Assembly (NCBI GenBank): GCA_020746875.1
Contig: JAGTJL010000035.1
Span: 1 to 64,000, forward strand
DNA from: Rhexocercosporidium sp. MPI-PUGE-AT-0058
Lineage: Eukaryota; Ascomycota; Leotiomycetes; Helotiales
Length of the DNA stretch: 64,000 nt
Direction: 5' to 3'
Below, piece by piece: positions 1 to 12,200 of the stretch; position 1 is the first letter of the stretch, and each line of letters opens with the position of its first letter. The notes below the pieces were generated by a model, which saw nothing but the letters and a program-made list of their open reading frames with translations, was not told where the DNA came from and did no database searches. The position numbers were made by a program, and so were the translations under genes.

Positions 1-6
1 AGTAAA

Positions 7-190
7 TATCGTATAGGCACGGGCAGCTGCTCTCTTGGCACTGCACGTGACTTAATTAGGTTCTGCTACTATAGACCGCCTTTAGGAAAATAATTATTTT
101 CTCCTAATTCTTAAAGCTTTCAGAATAATAATTAATTACTTTAATTTAATTATAACTACTTATAATGCTTTAATCCACTTTTATATTATA
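7..190 (+). repeat. 5' LTR of copia-A
   Basis: It matches 7711-7894 at a constant offset of 7704. The terminal TG of the 3' copy reads TA here and the terminal CACCACA reads TATTATA, the transitions expected from RIP. GTAAA precedes it. Confidence 0.9.
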
Positions 191-639
191 ATTATAAGCC
201 TCGTTAACAAAGCTATTAAGTTAGTATTCTTCCTTTTGTGCGCTATTAATTTAAATAAAGCCTATAAGGTAAGTTTATAAGTAAAGAGTATCTACTATAC
301 GTTATAAAGTTTTTCACCTTATTATAAAATGTAATTCACACTGTTGTTTTCCATTAATTCTTTTATCCCGCTTTAAACGAATATAAAAGCCGAGCAACTG
401 GACTCGATACCTCTTTAGTCCTTCTTTTATTAAATACTCGGAGCTCACGAGAGCAATTCCTTCGCTATAATAGACTTAACTTCAGCCTCTTCTTTAAATA
501 ATCGAACTCCTCTTAATTACGACAAGCGCACTTAGACTCCTTAGTATTAAGCGTTTAAATCCTTTTATATCTTTTATAAAATATAAAATTTAATAAACCT
601 TACGTTATTAGTTACTCTTAACCTTTTCGATACCGAACC

Positions 640-1740
640 GCAACTCTTATTACTAAACGATTTAAGAATATAATAAAATAAAAAAGCTATTAAATATAAC
701 TTCTAGGCTCAGGCGAAATAAGATAAAAATACTCGCGACCTTATAAAGAAAGGCCTTAAGCCGAGCGCATTACCACCGGCAAAGATTATAATTGAGAATA
801 TAGCTTTAATATATACTGCTTTTATAAGGGAACACGTAAGAAAGCTCGTATAATGAACGGAAAAGGCTCGAGGTTATAAGGCAGCTTATAAGTGGATTCA
901 AGAGATAGTTAATCCCTTTATTTACTAAAGAGCAGTTAAGGAATGCGAGAACGAGCAAGCTTATATAGAAAAAGAGTAATTAACCGAGATAATAAACGGA
1001 GACCTTTAATTAAAATCATAAACTTTTTAATTACTCCTCCGAATCCTTAAAAGAGATTACGCTTTTTCGGAAATAAGTACTCACACGCTAATATAGTCTA
1101 CTTATAAGAAGAAACTCGCTATTATTAAAGTAAGGCGAGTTAATTTTAAGGAATAACTTCAAGAATAAAAAGCGGCCTATTAAGATGCTCTCTTATACAA
1201 CTTATCGGACGTTAAAGGACCGCTAGCAATACTTGACTTTATTAAGGCGGTATAAGAGAAGCTCGCACCGGAATAGGTGCGCGAACGGCATTCTGAATTA
1301 TTAAAAAATAATATTCTTAAAGTAATAAACTAATACTCTTTACTTAATTACGTTAACTAATTATTTACTTTTAACGAGGAATTACTTATAGCTTTTAAAT
1401 AATAAAAAATAATAAGCTTATATGTTACTCTTAGAAAAAAATTAAATACTCCCGTAACCCCGTCAGTTTAACGAAACTAGTCGTTAAATACGTAAATAAA
1501 TACCTGCTTATATAAGTATTACTTTTACCGTTATAAGGCTATTAATTATCATAGACTTCGGTATTATTACGACGGCTCGACGGCGAGCAATCTTAAGAAC
1601 TTATTATTAATAAAAGAAATTAAAGAGACTCGATTTTAATTAAAAAGCGACTTCCTTAACCTCCGCCGAAAAATTACTAAATTCAGCGAGAATATATTAT
1701 TAATAGCGTAATTAGCTACCGGACTACTTTCCGGTAATTC
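640..1740 (+). pseudogene. Degenerate copia-A gag region
   Basis: A plus frame interrupted by stops gives gag-like helical segments (for example HVRKLV, KAAYKWIQEIVNPF, LAILDFIKAV) upstream of the protease block. No intact zinc knuckle is visible. Assignment rests on position before protease/integrase and on continuity of frame. Many stops are TAA/TAG where CAA/CAG would be expected. Confidence 0.55.
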
Positions 1741-4700
1741 CTTTTTTACTTAAGCACTAGTAATTCTTATAGCTTTAAAGCTAGTTGTTTTAATAAAAGC
1801 AAAATACCTTAAAAACGTTTAAACTTACCTTATAAGTCCTAAATTTCTCGACGAAACTCTTATTATTACAGGGTTATATATTATTATAAATATGAATTGC
1901 CATCCGCTTATAGAAAACACTTTGCTTAATAATAGAACTATTACTTATTTAATAAATTCAAAAGCTTTTCTTATCCCTAAAAGCTTTATTAAATTTATTA
2001 TAGAAAATAATATTAAGGCCGGAATATTAAGCCTAATAATTAAAGGCCGCGGTACTCGAGTCTTTAAAGGTGCTCTCCACGGCCTTAACGGACCGAATAT
2101 AAGCGATTTAACCCTTTCGAACGTCGTTGTCGTTAAAGGCTTTAATATTAATATTATTTTAAAAGCTCGCCTTTTATAAGTAAGAGTTTAATATAATAGT
2201 TTAAATTATACTTTACGCACGAGAATAGCTAAAGACAGTCTAGTTTTAAAGTAATTATAATAATAGTTTAACTTAGCTTTTTTTAAATATAAGCCTTTTA
2301 ATTACTCTTTAGTTTCTTTAATTACTCGCCGCATTTTAACTCGCTTAAATTATAGCTTTTTAATATTTTTAACGCTAAAAAAGAACATTTGCTAAGGCTT
2401 TTAATTAAGTAGATAATATTTAAAGCCACGAGTCGACGAAGCCTACTTATAGTATTTACGCATAAGTTACTTAAGAAAGAAAGCCTTAGAAAATCTAATA
2501 AAAAATACGCGTAACGTCGAGATTTAAGGCTTAATTCGGTTAAATTATAAGCATTATACGGTGGCTATTATATAATAAGTAGTAAGTCGTCGTTAATTAA
2601 AAAAAGTAATTACCCGTTTTTTTTATCGTATTTTTTAAGATTTATTCGACTTTTTAATAGGTTTTGACGGAAATAGCTAGCTTTTATTAATTAAAAACGA
2701 ATATAATAAGAAATTCTACGGGTGGCTTTTAAAAACTAAAGAATTAATTACCGTCTTAGATATTCTTAAACCGTTTAAGACGTAGACGAGACGCTAATTC
2801 GGGCTTTCGGTTTATAAAATACGCTAAAATAATAATATTTTAATTATAAAAATTAATTAAATATAAAAAATAATATAAGGAAAATAATATTAATATTGAA
2901 TTTATTCTCTTATATATATACTAACTTAATAGAGGAGCTAAGTGCGTAAGTAAAAAAATAATTAATAAATTGATTAAAATGCGCCTCTCCGTTAATTTAC
3001 TCCGGGCGCTTTGGACGAAATTAATAATAGCGGTAATTATTCTTTATAATATAAGTCTATTTATTTATAAAGGCTTTAAGAGTTTTAACGAAGTATTTTA
3101 AGCTTAATTCAAGTAGTATTTTTAGTATTATGACCTTAAGTTTACGTTAAAGCTGACAACCGATTTACGGCCTGATTAAACTTATATGCGTACGGCTGTA
3201 GAGCTTAGCTTATAGTTAAAGACCGAGAAGTTCTCCGCCAAAAGAGAGCTTTTAAAATTAACTTGCGAGCGTACTTTAGTTATTTAATTAAATACGTTTT
3301 ATTTAATATTTATAAGATTTAAGTGCTTTAATTATAATATATAATAATGACTTGAAATGTTACTTTTAACGAAACCTTTTTTTATTTAGGCTCTTTAAAT
3401 ATAAAAAGAGCGGTCGGTTAGTCGCGCTTAATATTAAAAGATTTTGCGAAAATATTAAAAGAAAAAGAAGGAGATTAAGACGTTAATTTTATTATAATTA
3501 ATTAATTAAGCGTATTTAATATATTAAAAATAAAAATACCGTTTATTACTTCGAACGGAGAATAATTAAGCGAAGTAATAAGCGCTATAGAAGTCGACGA
3601 GCCTGTGAGCTTAGAGGTATTAAAACCTCTGGTTGAGCTTTTAAGCTCGGAGGTGGAGCTATTTGCTCTCCTTTTAATTAAGTTAATAGAAGTAAATACG
3701 TTATTTTTAGCTGATTTAATAGCTTTTAATTTTGTTTAGCCGTTTATTAATAAGAACTCGGGGGTGATTTAATTAAGAAAGAGTACTAGATTTCTTATTT
3801 ATAAATATTTTAATTAAGTCTTAAAACAAGTTAATATTTTAAAATAATTAACGTTTAAAAGCGTAATTAAAAAAGGTATTTTATATAATATATTAAACTT
3901 TTAAAGTAATATAGGCCTTAAGCGGAAGTCAATATTATAAGTTATAATTTACTTTAAAAAGCTATATAACCGAGAGCGCGGTCTTAAGCGTCGAAGAGCA
4001 CTTAAAGAAAGTATCGGCCTTAAATAATTAAAAGCTTTACCTTAAATAACTAAATATAAAGAGCATCCGTAATTATTAAAATTAAAAAAAGACAGAAAAT
4101 TAAGTTTACGCTTATTATTCCCGGCTTTAATTAAATTAAATTCCGGCTTATTTAAACCTCTTAAGAGGAAAAGAATAAAAGACCGAGTAATTAATAAAAG
4201 TCGAAAGACTCGAGTTAATAATAAAGTAACGAAACCGAATCGAAGCGTTTATATAATAACTATGAGAGAGTTAATTACGAAATTATTATAACCGTTAAGC
4301 AACCGCGAGCACTTGGAGGATTTTTTAGGGACTTTTTAGCTTAATTAAGAATTAGTACGAAAAAACAGAAAGACTTAAACGTAGTTTACGTTATTATATT
4401 AATATTTATATTTAAAAATATCGAAATTCGGCAATTAATTAAGTTTTTACGGATTTATTAATTATAAATGCTTAAAGACTTATTAAATTAAAAAGACCTT
4501 AGGAATTACTTGTTAAAAAAGCACTTCCGAGCCGACGCTATTAAGGAGATAATCAACTTTAAGTCGCGTAATTATTAAAGAGTCGTTAAATACTCCTTTA
4601 TTATTAAGCAATTAATTCCCTTAAAATAAGTATTTCACGTTAAAGTTAATTCGTTAAGGTATTTAACCCGCTGTCACTCCTAAGTCGTTATAAGAAGAGA

Positions 4701-6225
4701 CTTACAGCCTAAAACATTAATTTTATTAATATATATAGCTATTTTAATTATTTATTCCTTTAAAACCGCTATAGTTATTATAGCTTAATTTAATTTAAAA
4801 ATAATTTAATTTAATATAATAAATGCCTTTATTAACGCTAAACGAAGTGAGATAAGTGCTCGCGTACGTTATTATTTACTGGACGGTTTTAAATAAGACA
4901 AAATAATAATAGAAGTTAATTGCGCACTTTACGGACTCAGAAACTCACCGGCGCTATAGTACGGTGACTTCACTTATATTTTAATAACTTTAAGGTTAAT
5001 CGCTTATAAAGAGGAGCCTTATATATTTATAAACGAGTAACGTATAATATTTATAATATTTTATATCGACGATATTTAGGTACTTTATTATATTTCGGCT
5101 TTTAAAGACGCCAAATTAATTATCGATGGCTTAAATATAATATATAAGCTTATTAAAGGAGAGTAAATAAAGTGGTTTTTAGGCGTTTATATTATTAGAA
5201 ATCGATTAGCAAAGACTATTTCTTTAGTATACGACACTTATATTTAAAAAGTTATTTTTCGATTTGAGTTAATAAATAGAAATTACTTAAGTATACTATT
5301 ACTTTAAGTCGAGTTATTAAAGAATTAAAAATAAGCTATTTTAAGAAAAAGTTAAATTAATGCTTTATATTATAATTATATTATATATAAACGTCGTTTT
5401 TATTATTTTAAGGCTTTTTCACTTTTTAATTAATCTTTTCTAAAAGCATTTAATTATAATTAACTAAATAATTCGTTATTTTTTCGGCACTCGTTTTTTA
5501 GCGATTACTTATAATTATAAATTACGCGACTTTTACCTTATAATAATATTAAATACTTCTTTTATAAATAATATCGAGATAAAATAATCTTTTAATAAAT
5601 ATATTTTTATACTTTTTAAAAGTTTAATTCTTTAAAAAGCAGTTTTATAAAATATAATTATTATATTTATAATATAAGTAGAACTTCTTGAAGTTAAACG
5701 CATCAGTAAGGAACTTATAATACTTTAGCGATTCTTTTAAGAATTACGCTTTAATATAAGAGTAACTTAAATAATTTTCTATAATAATTAATAAATAATT
5801 TAGTTAATTATTAATGAAAATTAGCGTATTTTTATTAAGTTACGCTACGTTAATATTTAAAATATATAATTACGTTAAGAGTTTTAGAAAAGTACTTTTA
5901 TAATAAAATATCTTTTTATAAATTATATGCCGGCTAACGGACTTATTAAAAACCTTTTTCGATAAAAATTTAAAGCATTTATTGCTCTTATTAACTTAAT
6001 AAATATTCGTGTTTAACTAGAGCAACTCCTTTAAGAGACTCGCTTTAAAGTAGTTTTTTATATATATTCTTTACGTTTTATTTATTTTTAAAATAATTAT
6101 ATAATAAGCTTATTTTTTAATTAAAGAGCTTTATTTAAATTATTATATATTCTTTTATAAAAATTCTCTTTTATAAATTTTCATTTATAATTTTATTTTA
6201 TTAAAGATTAATTAAGCTCGGGGGT
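1740..6225 (+). pseudogene. Degenerate copia-A pol (protease, integrase, RT, RNase H)
   Basis: The longest open stretch (1892-2179, 95 codons) resembles the end of a copia aspartic protease, with GRGTRVFKGAL and LTLSNVVVVKGFNINI in place of the usual LxxVLYVPGF block. Integrase follows at about 2450-3150 (DLFDFLIGFDGN, LLLIKNEYNKKFYGW, then YDLKFTLKLTTDLRPD). The linker near 3770 reads LRKSTRFLIYKYFN. Reverse transcriptase lies at about 4600-5300, with CALYGLRNSPALWYGDF and the catalytic FYIDDI near 5070. RNase H sequence fades out before 6225. Stops occur every few dozen codons. The motifs are copia-type, not gypsy-type. Confidence 0.85.
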
Positions 6226-6499
6226 GTAAATTATTATATCTTAAAGAGTTAATTACTTTTAACGATTCTTTAATTTAAAGGCAAATATAAGTTTTAGTTT
6301 TTAAAATATAAAGAAATACTTAAAGAATAAGAGGTTCTTAAGTTTTAAAAAATAAGAAAGTAGCTTATTTATTAGAAAGTAAAAGGCTTAAAACCTCTTG
6401 AATTAATTTACTTAAAGTATTAATTATTATATTAATTAACTCTTTAACGCGAGCAGCTTGAGCTTCTTACTTAGGAGTAAGAATAATTCCACGAGTAAA

Positions 6500-7425
6500 T
6501 ATAGCTTGGAAGGCCAGAATATTAAGGTTAAAATTATAAGCGCGAGTAGCTTTAATAGTAATAGTAGTAACAGAATAATCAACTGCTCCCTCACTACTTT
6601 TTTTTAATAAAGAGAATACTCGCAGCGGTAGTAATCTTCTCTTTAATAATATAAGTATAAGCTGTAAAAGTAGCTAGAGGCTCTTCTTTTTTTTTTAAAA
6701 AAATTAATTAAATTAGTTTAATTTTTTGGAAATAAAGCAAGTAACTTATTGTTTTCCTTATTATTATTATTTTTATTATTACTTTTAAATCTATTAGTAG
6801 CTCTTAAAGTAACTTTATTATTAAAACTAATAATAGCGCCAGTATTAGTAACTCTATTAATATTATTACTCTTAAGGGCGGCACGGACTGGGATTCTTAA
6901 TTATTTTAATTCTTAAAAAAATCAGTAATAAATTAAAAAGCGAAAAAGAAATAACTAAATCGACTTACCTTTTTATTAACTTTATTTTTTAACGTATTAT
7001 AATATATAAGGAAAGGAGCCTAGGTAATAGCGGAAGTAATTACGTACTTATAGCCGGACGAGTAAGCGAAATAATAAGTACCCTTTTTAATTATATTATA
7101 GTATTAACCGCTACTTTTTATTTAAAGGGCGTTATTAATATAACTTAAATAGATTATTATACGAGCACTTATTAATTATTTTAGAGCCCGGGGAGTAGCA
7201 GCGGCACGGCGAGGAGCGGGGGCGGGGACGGGAGCAGCCGATAGTCGTGCCTTAGCGACGACTTTCTTTTTATTATTAATAATAGCCTTAATTTATTATA
7301 AATTAGCGGTTATTCTTTAATTAATTAATTTTTAATTAGTCGATCTTTAATTAATAAATTAAAATTAATAAATCGAAAATCGAGCTACTTACCTTATTCT
7401 GGCGAGCAGATCGTCGTTCTGCCAT
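6500..7425 (-). pseudogene. Intron-bearing gene antisense to copia-A, Pro-rich then Cys-cluster type
   Basis: On the minus strand an ATG at 7425 opens an 11-codon exon (MAERRSARQNK) ending at a GTAAGT-type donor at 7392. After about 105 bp an acceptor near 7287 restores frame 0 into AIINNKKKVVAKARLSAAPVPAPAPRRAAATPRALK. The frame then continues with RIP-type stops through KGTYYFAYSSGYKYVITSAIT and KNKVNKK to a second donor (6968, GTAAGT). A branch-like TACTGAT and an AG near 6895 define a second, ~73-bp intron. Positions read as Tyr may be former Cys. The 3' part is too decayed to end exactly. It is a nuclear-type spliced gene riding in a retroelement; function unknown. A similar decayed ORF lies at about 34340-35020. 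Confidence 0.6.
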
Positions 7426-7710
7426 AATAATTCTGGCGGAGCGCTTAGAGATACTTATAGTGTGGAAGGGAGTAGTTAATTAATTAATAGATTAATTAAG
7501 TGGTAAATCGAGAGCAGTCGATCTGTGTGTTATCGAGTGTTTATAGGTTTAGGTTTAGTAGGAAAATCGTTGGTTTATATAATTAGGTTATTTGCCTGAT
7601 TACCGTATATAAGTGAATTTATTTGCCTAATTCTTTTTTATTATTTGCTCTCGCTTAATATAGCTAATTATAATAGTAGTGGCTTATTATTATCAATTGC
7701 CTAAGGGGTG

Positions 7711-7894
7711 TGTCGTATAAGCACGGGCAGCTGCTCTTTTAGTATTACACGTGACCTAATTAGGTTTTACTACTGTAGACCGCTTTTAGGAGAATAACTG
7801 TTTTCTCCTAATTTTTAGAGCTTTTATAATAATAATTAATCACTTTAATTTAATTATAACTGCTCACAGTACTTTGATCCACTTTTACACCACA
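7711..7894 (+). repeat. 3' LTR of copia-A
   Basis: It starts TGTCGTATAAGC after a purine tract (AAGGGG) and ends CACCACA, followed by target duplication GTAAA. It is less RIP-mutated than the 5' copy. Confidence 0.9.
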
Positions 7895-7899
7895 GTAAA

Positions 7900-8200
7900 A
7901 AAATTCCAGTCCTATTATTTCTACTTTTCTTATCTTACTATTTCTTACTTATATATAACGTAATATAATTTAATAATTACTAGGCTTAACTGCCGCCTTT
8001 AAGTTATAATCCTCAAACTATTATTATTTATAATAATATTAACTTTTAAAATAAAAAACAAGACAAAATACTAAGTTATGTCAAAAGTTAATAATTTATG
8101 ACTATTGTTATAATTATCGTCTATTTTAAGATCTTTATAATTAAATTAACTTAATTAATATATAATCTTATTATTTACTTATCCTAGAAAGATATTATAT
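7900..8200. other. AT-rich spacer between copia-A and gypsy-A
   Basis: It is strongly AT-rich and CpA-poor, with no open frame or repeat boundary that I can support. It is probably older RIP-mutated repeat DNA serving as the target for both flanking elements. Confidence 0.4.
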
Positions 8201-8485
8201 TATAGTGGGGTTGACCTCAGAGGTCCATTCGTCACGTAATTAAGCTGCATCTTACTGTATTTAAGATAGCCTTTAAGGTAATATCTTTTAATAATAATAA
8301 CGATTTTTATTATTATAACTTTTCCTTTTTATTCAAATTATACCTTTCTTTTCCTTTAATAAATTATACTCCTTAAATATATAATATTTTTAATATTCGT
8401 TAAATAAGTATTTCCTACGTTTATCCTTTAATACTTACTTTACTACCCTCTTATTATGTGCTTAATATTTCCCCTCCTTATATAT
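8201..8485 (+). repeat. 5' LTR of gypsy-A
   Basis: It aligns with 20324-20606 over its full length, including the block ATTCGTCACGT and a pyrimidine-rich end. It is more AT-shifted than the 3' copy. The right border is uncertain by a few bases. Confidence 0.85.
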
Positions 8486-9699
8486 TTTAGTAACCGACGT
8501 AGAAAATAAATAGAAAAGTTAAAGTAAAGTATATAAAAAAGCCTAAAGGCCCCTTATATTAATTATAAAGACCGAAACCGACAAATATTTAAATTAATAT
8601 AGACTTATTTACTTAAAGATCTTTTAGCCCTTAAAGTAAAATTAAATACGGCACCTCGACAATCTCTTATAGCTTAACGAGAAGCATAAGAAGTCTAAAG
8701 GGAAACTACTTACCTTTAATATAAGAATACTTAAACTATTAAAAAAGCCAGCTTTAATACGTAAAGCATTAATATTAAAAAGGTCGGACCGAAAATAGCC
8801 AGATTACGCTATTAAAAACGCCTTAATCGATATTAAAGTATATTTAATACTTTAAAAAACGAAAAGTAAATTATTTAAAATAAATTTAATAAATTTTAAC
8901 GTTAACCGTACTTTTAATAGGCGTATTTATTACTCTTTTTCTTTTCTTTTTCCGCTAAAGGCTTACTTTAGACTAATAAGACAGAGTTTAATAAAAAGAT
9001 ATACGGGGTTTTACTTTATGTCTTTTTAATTAATTTCGGTCTTAAGTCATTTTACGCCGAGATTGACTTTAATAATAGTAAAGTTTTAATATTTAATAAG
9101 ATTTATTTACTTTACTTAAGCTTATACGTTTATTTATTATAAGGATAGGAGGCCTAGACTTCGGCGTCTTTCGGGCTTTATTACTTTAAAAAGAGCTTAA
9201 AGTTATAAGCTTTTTAACTTAATATTTTACTTATATATTTCTTTTGTTTTCTCGAGCTCGTATGTTTTTCCTTTTTTAATATAATATACTATATCTTTTA
9301 CTTTTTTATTAATAATATTAAGCGCATTTGTTTTTTAGTAAATTATTAATTTCATTAAAAATAATTAATTATTTTTAAAAACGACATTAAAAATAACGCC
9401 TTTAGCGACAACTTAAAGAGTAAGGAGTTTAAACGACTTATTAATAATTTCTTTATAACCCGAGGAAGCTCTGCGACCCCGACTATAGATTACTTTACTA
9501 TTGAGACTAGCTCTACAGGCTCTGTAAGCTCTTTTACTTTTGTGCTTACTAAACCTTTAATAAAGCCTAATATCGCTGGAATTACTAGCTTTATTTTATT
9601 ATAACTATTGGGAATATTTATAAATAATACTTTAATTATAAGTAAGAGAAAGAAGAGAAATAGAAGTGGCGGTAGCAATTTATAATAAAATATATTTAA

Positions 9700-10352
9700 T
9701 TATAATTAAGGCGGTGGCCATTTAGAAAGCTTTAGTATAAGAGCTTAGGCCGCCTTTTAAGCTTTACCGGCTTACGTAACACTTACTTAGCTTATAAACC
9801 CTCAAGCCACATTGTATTTGCCTTCGAAGCAAGGGGGACTTAACCCCGTTAATATAGGCTATATAATACCGCTTTAGGCTTAAGCCACTTTTACTTAAGC
9901 TTTTTAATTAATACGACTTGCGCTAGAATAATATAGACCTATTAAAACCTTTATATTATATAAAGTAAACGAAGCTTTAAATAATTATTATTACGAACCT
10001 ACTTTTAATAATATAACGTCTTAATAACTTATGTTTTAAGCCGTACGACTTACCACAGACTTTATTAAAGGACCTCCTCATTTCGTAATAACTTAAGTCA
10101 TATTAACCTCAGGCACCTTTAGCTGCTTATACTTTAACGAGAATAATGTTATTAAGTTCTTTAAGACCTTAAAGCAGCTCTTTACGGCTCGAGGCATTAC
10201 AAATGACGTCGAAAAGAAATAGTACGTCGTAGACTATTATAGCCTCGAAGTAGGCCAAAACATCGAGTGGCTCCCCGACTTCTTTAATGGCATTTATTAA
10301 GAGTTAATTAAAGAAGTTATAAAAGAATATTAAACGTTCGACCTTAAGTAAT
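9700..10352 (+). pseudogene. Gypsy-A gag, 5' portion
   Basis: The plus frame ends with FFKTLKQLFTARGI..VEKK, VVDYYSLEVGQNIEWLPDFF and ELIKEVIKEY*TFDLK, matching the layout of fungal gypsy gag (target-cell helix, then LP..W..LKKELLKEYK). The frame runs straight into the GTAAT target site of copia-B1 and continues beyond it at 16036, which shows that the copia inserted inside gag. Several RIP-type stops are present. Confidence 0.7.
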
Positions 10353-10551
10353 TGTTGCAGGTTTATGCTAGTTTAAGTCACGAGTTAATCATGTGGTCAG
10401 AGTCGGATGTAAACTCTGCCACGCTAGTCAGACTACTAGTCATTAGAGAGCGTATTTGTAAATCGTATAACTACTGCAATTAATATTATAAGTTAATTAA
10501 TAGCCCCGCACTTTAATACTTCCTAATTTAGTCGTGATTATCCTTATAATA
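10353..10551 (+). repeat. 5' LTR of copia-B1
   Basis: It is 199 bp and aligns gap-free with 15832-16030 at offset 5479. It is followed at once by a primer-binding-like sequence. Confidence 0.92.
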
Positions 10552-10564
10552 GGTTATGAGCCTC
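10552..10564 (+). other. Candidate primer-binding site of copia-B1
   Basis: GGTTATGAGCCTC directly follows the 5' LTR, where copia elements carry their tRNA primer-binding site. The equivalent site in copia-B2 (57753-57763, minus) reads the same except for one RIP-type change. The tRNA identity was not checked. Confidence 0.6.
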
Positions 10565-10779
10565 GATAGCCTGAATTAAGTGTGCTTTTGGTTCTACTAG
10601 ATTTACCGCTTTCCTAGAGGAACGAGCTTTTACTTATAAGTTAAGCTGCGTCTCCCACAATAAAGGTTTAGTAAAAGGAAGATAGTAACGCTATTCTGGC
10701 GCGTCTTTTTAACTAAAATACCCCGGAGGATTTAAAAGAGGTACTATACCCTCTTCTACTTATATCTTTATTACCGTAA

Positions 10780-12200
10780 ATGGCCTCATCGGAGCTATTT
10801 AACTCCTTTAGGAATCCCGTATTGCTAATGCTTAAGGAGTCCGACTTCAACGATTCCGATAGTAATACTGACAATTTCTACGACTTATCTTGTATAAGTA
10901 ATAAAGCAAATTTACTTACCGAAGGTAGCGCGTCGTTTGTTACACCACTTATTCCCGGAGTCTTTAAGGATTTTAAGAACTAGTTCGGTTTTATAAATAC
11001 GCTTATAGAGGACCGACATACGCTTGAGGACCCCGAATTAAATCCGAATCTACGTAATATTATATTAAAAGTTAAGCTAACGTTTAAGCTTAAAGTTGAG
11101 CTTTTAAGACGCAAAATGGCCTTTACTTTATTAAACTTTTTCGACGCTTATAAGCTAAAGGGCATTAAGAATTACCTCGAGTGGCGTAATAAAATCCTTA
11201 ATATTAAAATATTTAACGGTATTTTTAAGTTTATAAATGCTAAATTACGTTTATATACGCTAAAAGAAGTTAATAAATGGAATAATAATATCGACGAAAA
11301 TGCCTTAAAGAAATAGATCGATTGGCAAGTAAGAGAGGCTTAAATAAGACTTGCTATTACCTTAAATTATAAGCCTAGTCTACTAGTATATATTACCGGA
11401 AAGAAAACTACTTTAGAGATATAAGAAGCCTTATAATACTAATATAAAGGCAGTGAAAACGTCTTAATATATAATATCATTTAAGACTATATTAAGCTCT
11501 ATTATAATAATTTCTTATTTTTAGAGAAGTTTATTATCGCTTTTAAGCTATCGATCACTAAATTAAACACGCTAAAAATAGCTTCCCCCGTAAAATAGCA
11601 TTTAATTATGTTTATTATTATAGTTTCTGAAAAGTGGCTTATTTAGGCTGAATAATAGCGCTTAAATTTGCGTATAATATTAGCCGTTACGGTATTTAGC
11701 GATTTTATAATAAGCATAAGTATTACGATTACAATTAACTTAAATATTACTTTAGAAAGTCTTATTAAAGATATTATAAATGAAGCACGAGTTAGCGAGT
11801 CAGGTAAGATAATAGGATAAGCTTTTTACGGAAATAAAAGTGTTCTCAATCTGTATAAGGGCTAAAATAAAAGCAACATTAATTACTAGGAATAATAAAA
11901 GTAAGAGCGGAAACGATTCTAAGATTAAGTTAACTTATAAATATTATAATTAGCCAAACTCACGCTATATATTTAATAATTATTATATAGTAAATAAGGC
12001 TAAAAAGGCTGAGTTTAAAAAGAAGTATAAAAAGAAGTATATTTCGTATAAAGATTATATTAAGGATAAGAAGAGCGATAATAAGAAAAGTAGAAATAAT
12101 AAGAAGAAGGAGAATTCCGGTAATAATTCCGATAACGATGTTTTTAGATTAGTACTCCTTCCGTCTATTCCGGTTGTTTTAGCGCTTAAATTCGCTGCTT
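10780..12200 (+). pseudogene. Copia-B1 gag, partly open
   Basis: A frame opens at ATG 10780 (MASSELFNSFRNPV) and stays open for 67 codons. After one stop it continues through NTLIEDRHTLEDPELNPNLRNIILKVKLTFKLKVELL and a second open run at 11116-11316 (MAFTLLNFFDAYKLKGIKNYLEWRNKILN), the copia gag segment that ends in L.G..NY..W. Downstream, stops become frequent in a Lys-rich stretch (11900-12150). The copy at 57.5-56.1 kb on the minus strand is homologous. Confidence 0.75.

Larger units (their letters stand above)
7..7894 (+). mobile_element. Ty1/copia LTR retrotransposon, complete ends, RIP-degraded (copia-A)
   Basis: Two 184-bp direct repeats (7-190 and 7711-7894) align without gaps and differ almost only by C-to-T and G-to-A changes. 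They are flanked by the 5-bp target duplication GTAAA (2-6 and 7895-7899), so both ends are intact. Between them, plus-strand reading with frequent stops gives the copia order gag, protease, integrase, reverse transcriptase, RNase H. About 1.5 kb between the end of pol (~6225) and the 3' LTR is extra and holds a gene on the opposite strand. Internal frames are broken throughout, so the element cannot be autonomous. Confidence 0.9.

Noticed and set aside
9490..9678. Minus-strand 62-codon hydrophobic frame
   Set aside because: It lies within RIPed gypsy-A DNA, where AT bias creates Leu/Ile/Phe-rich frames by chance.
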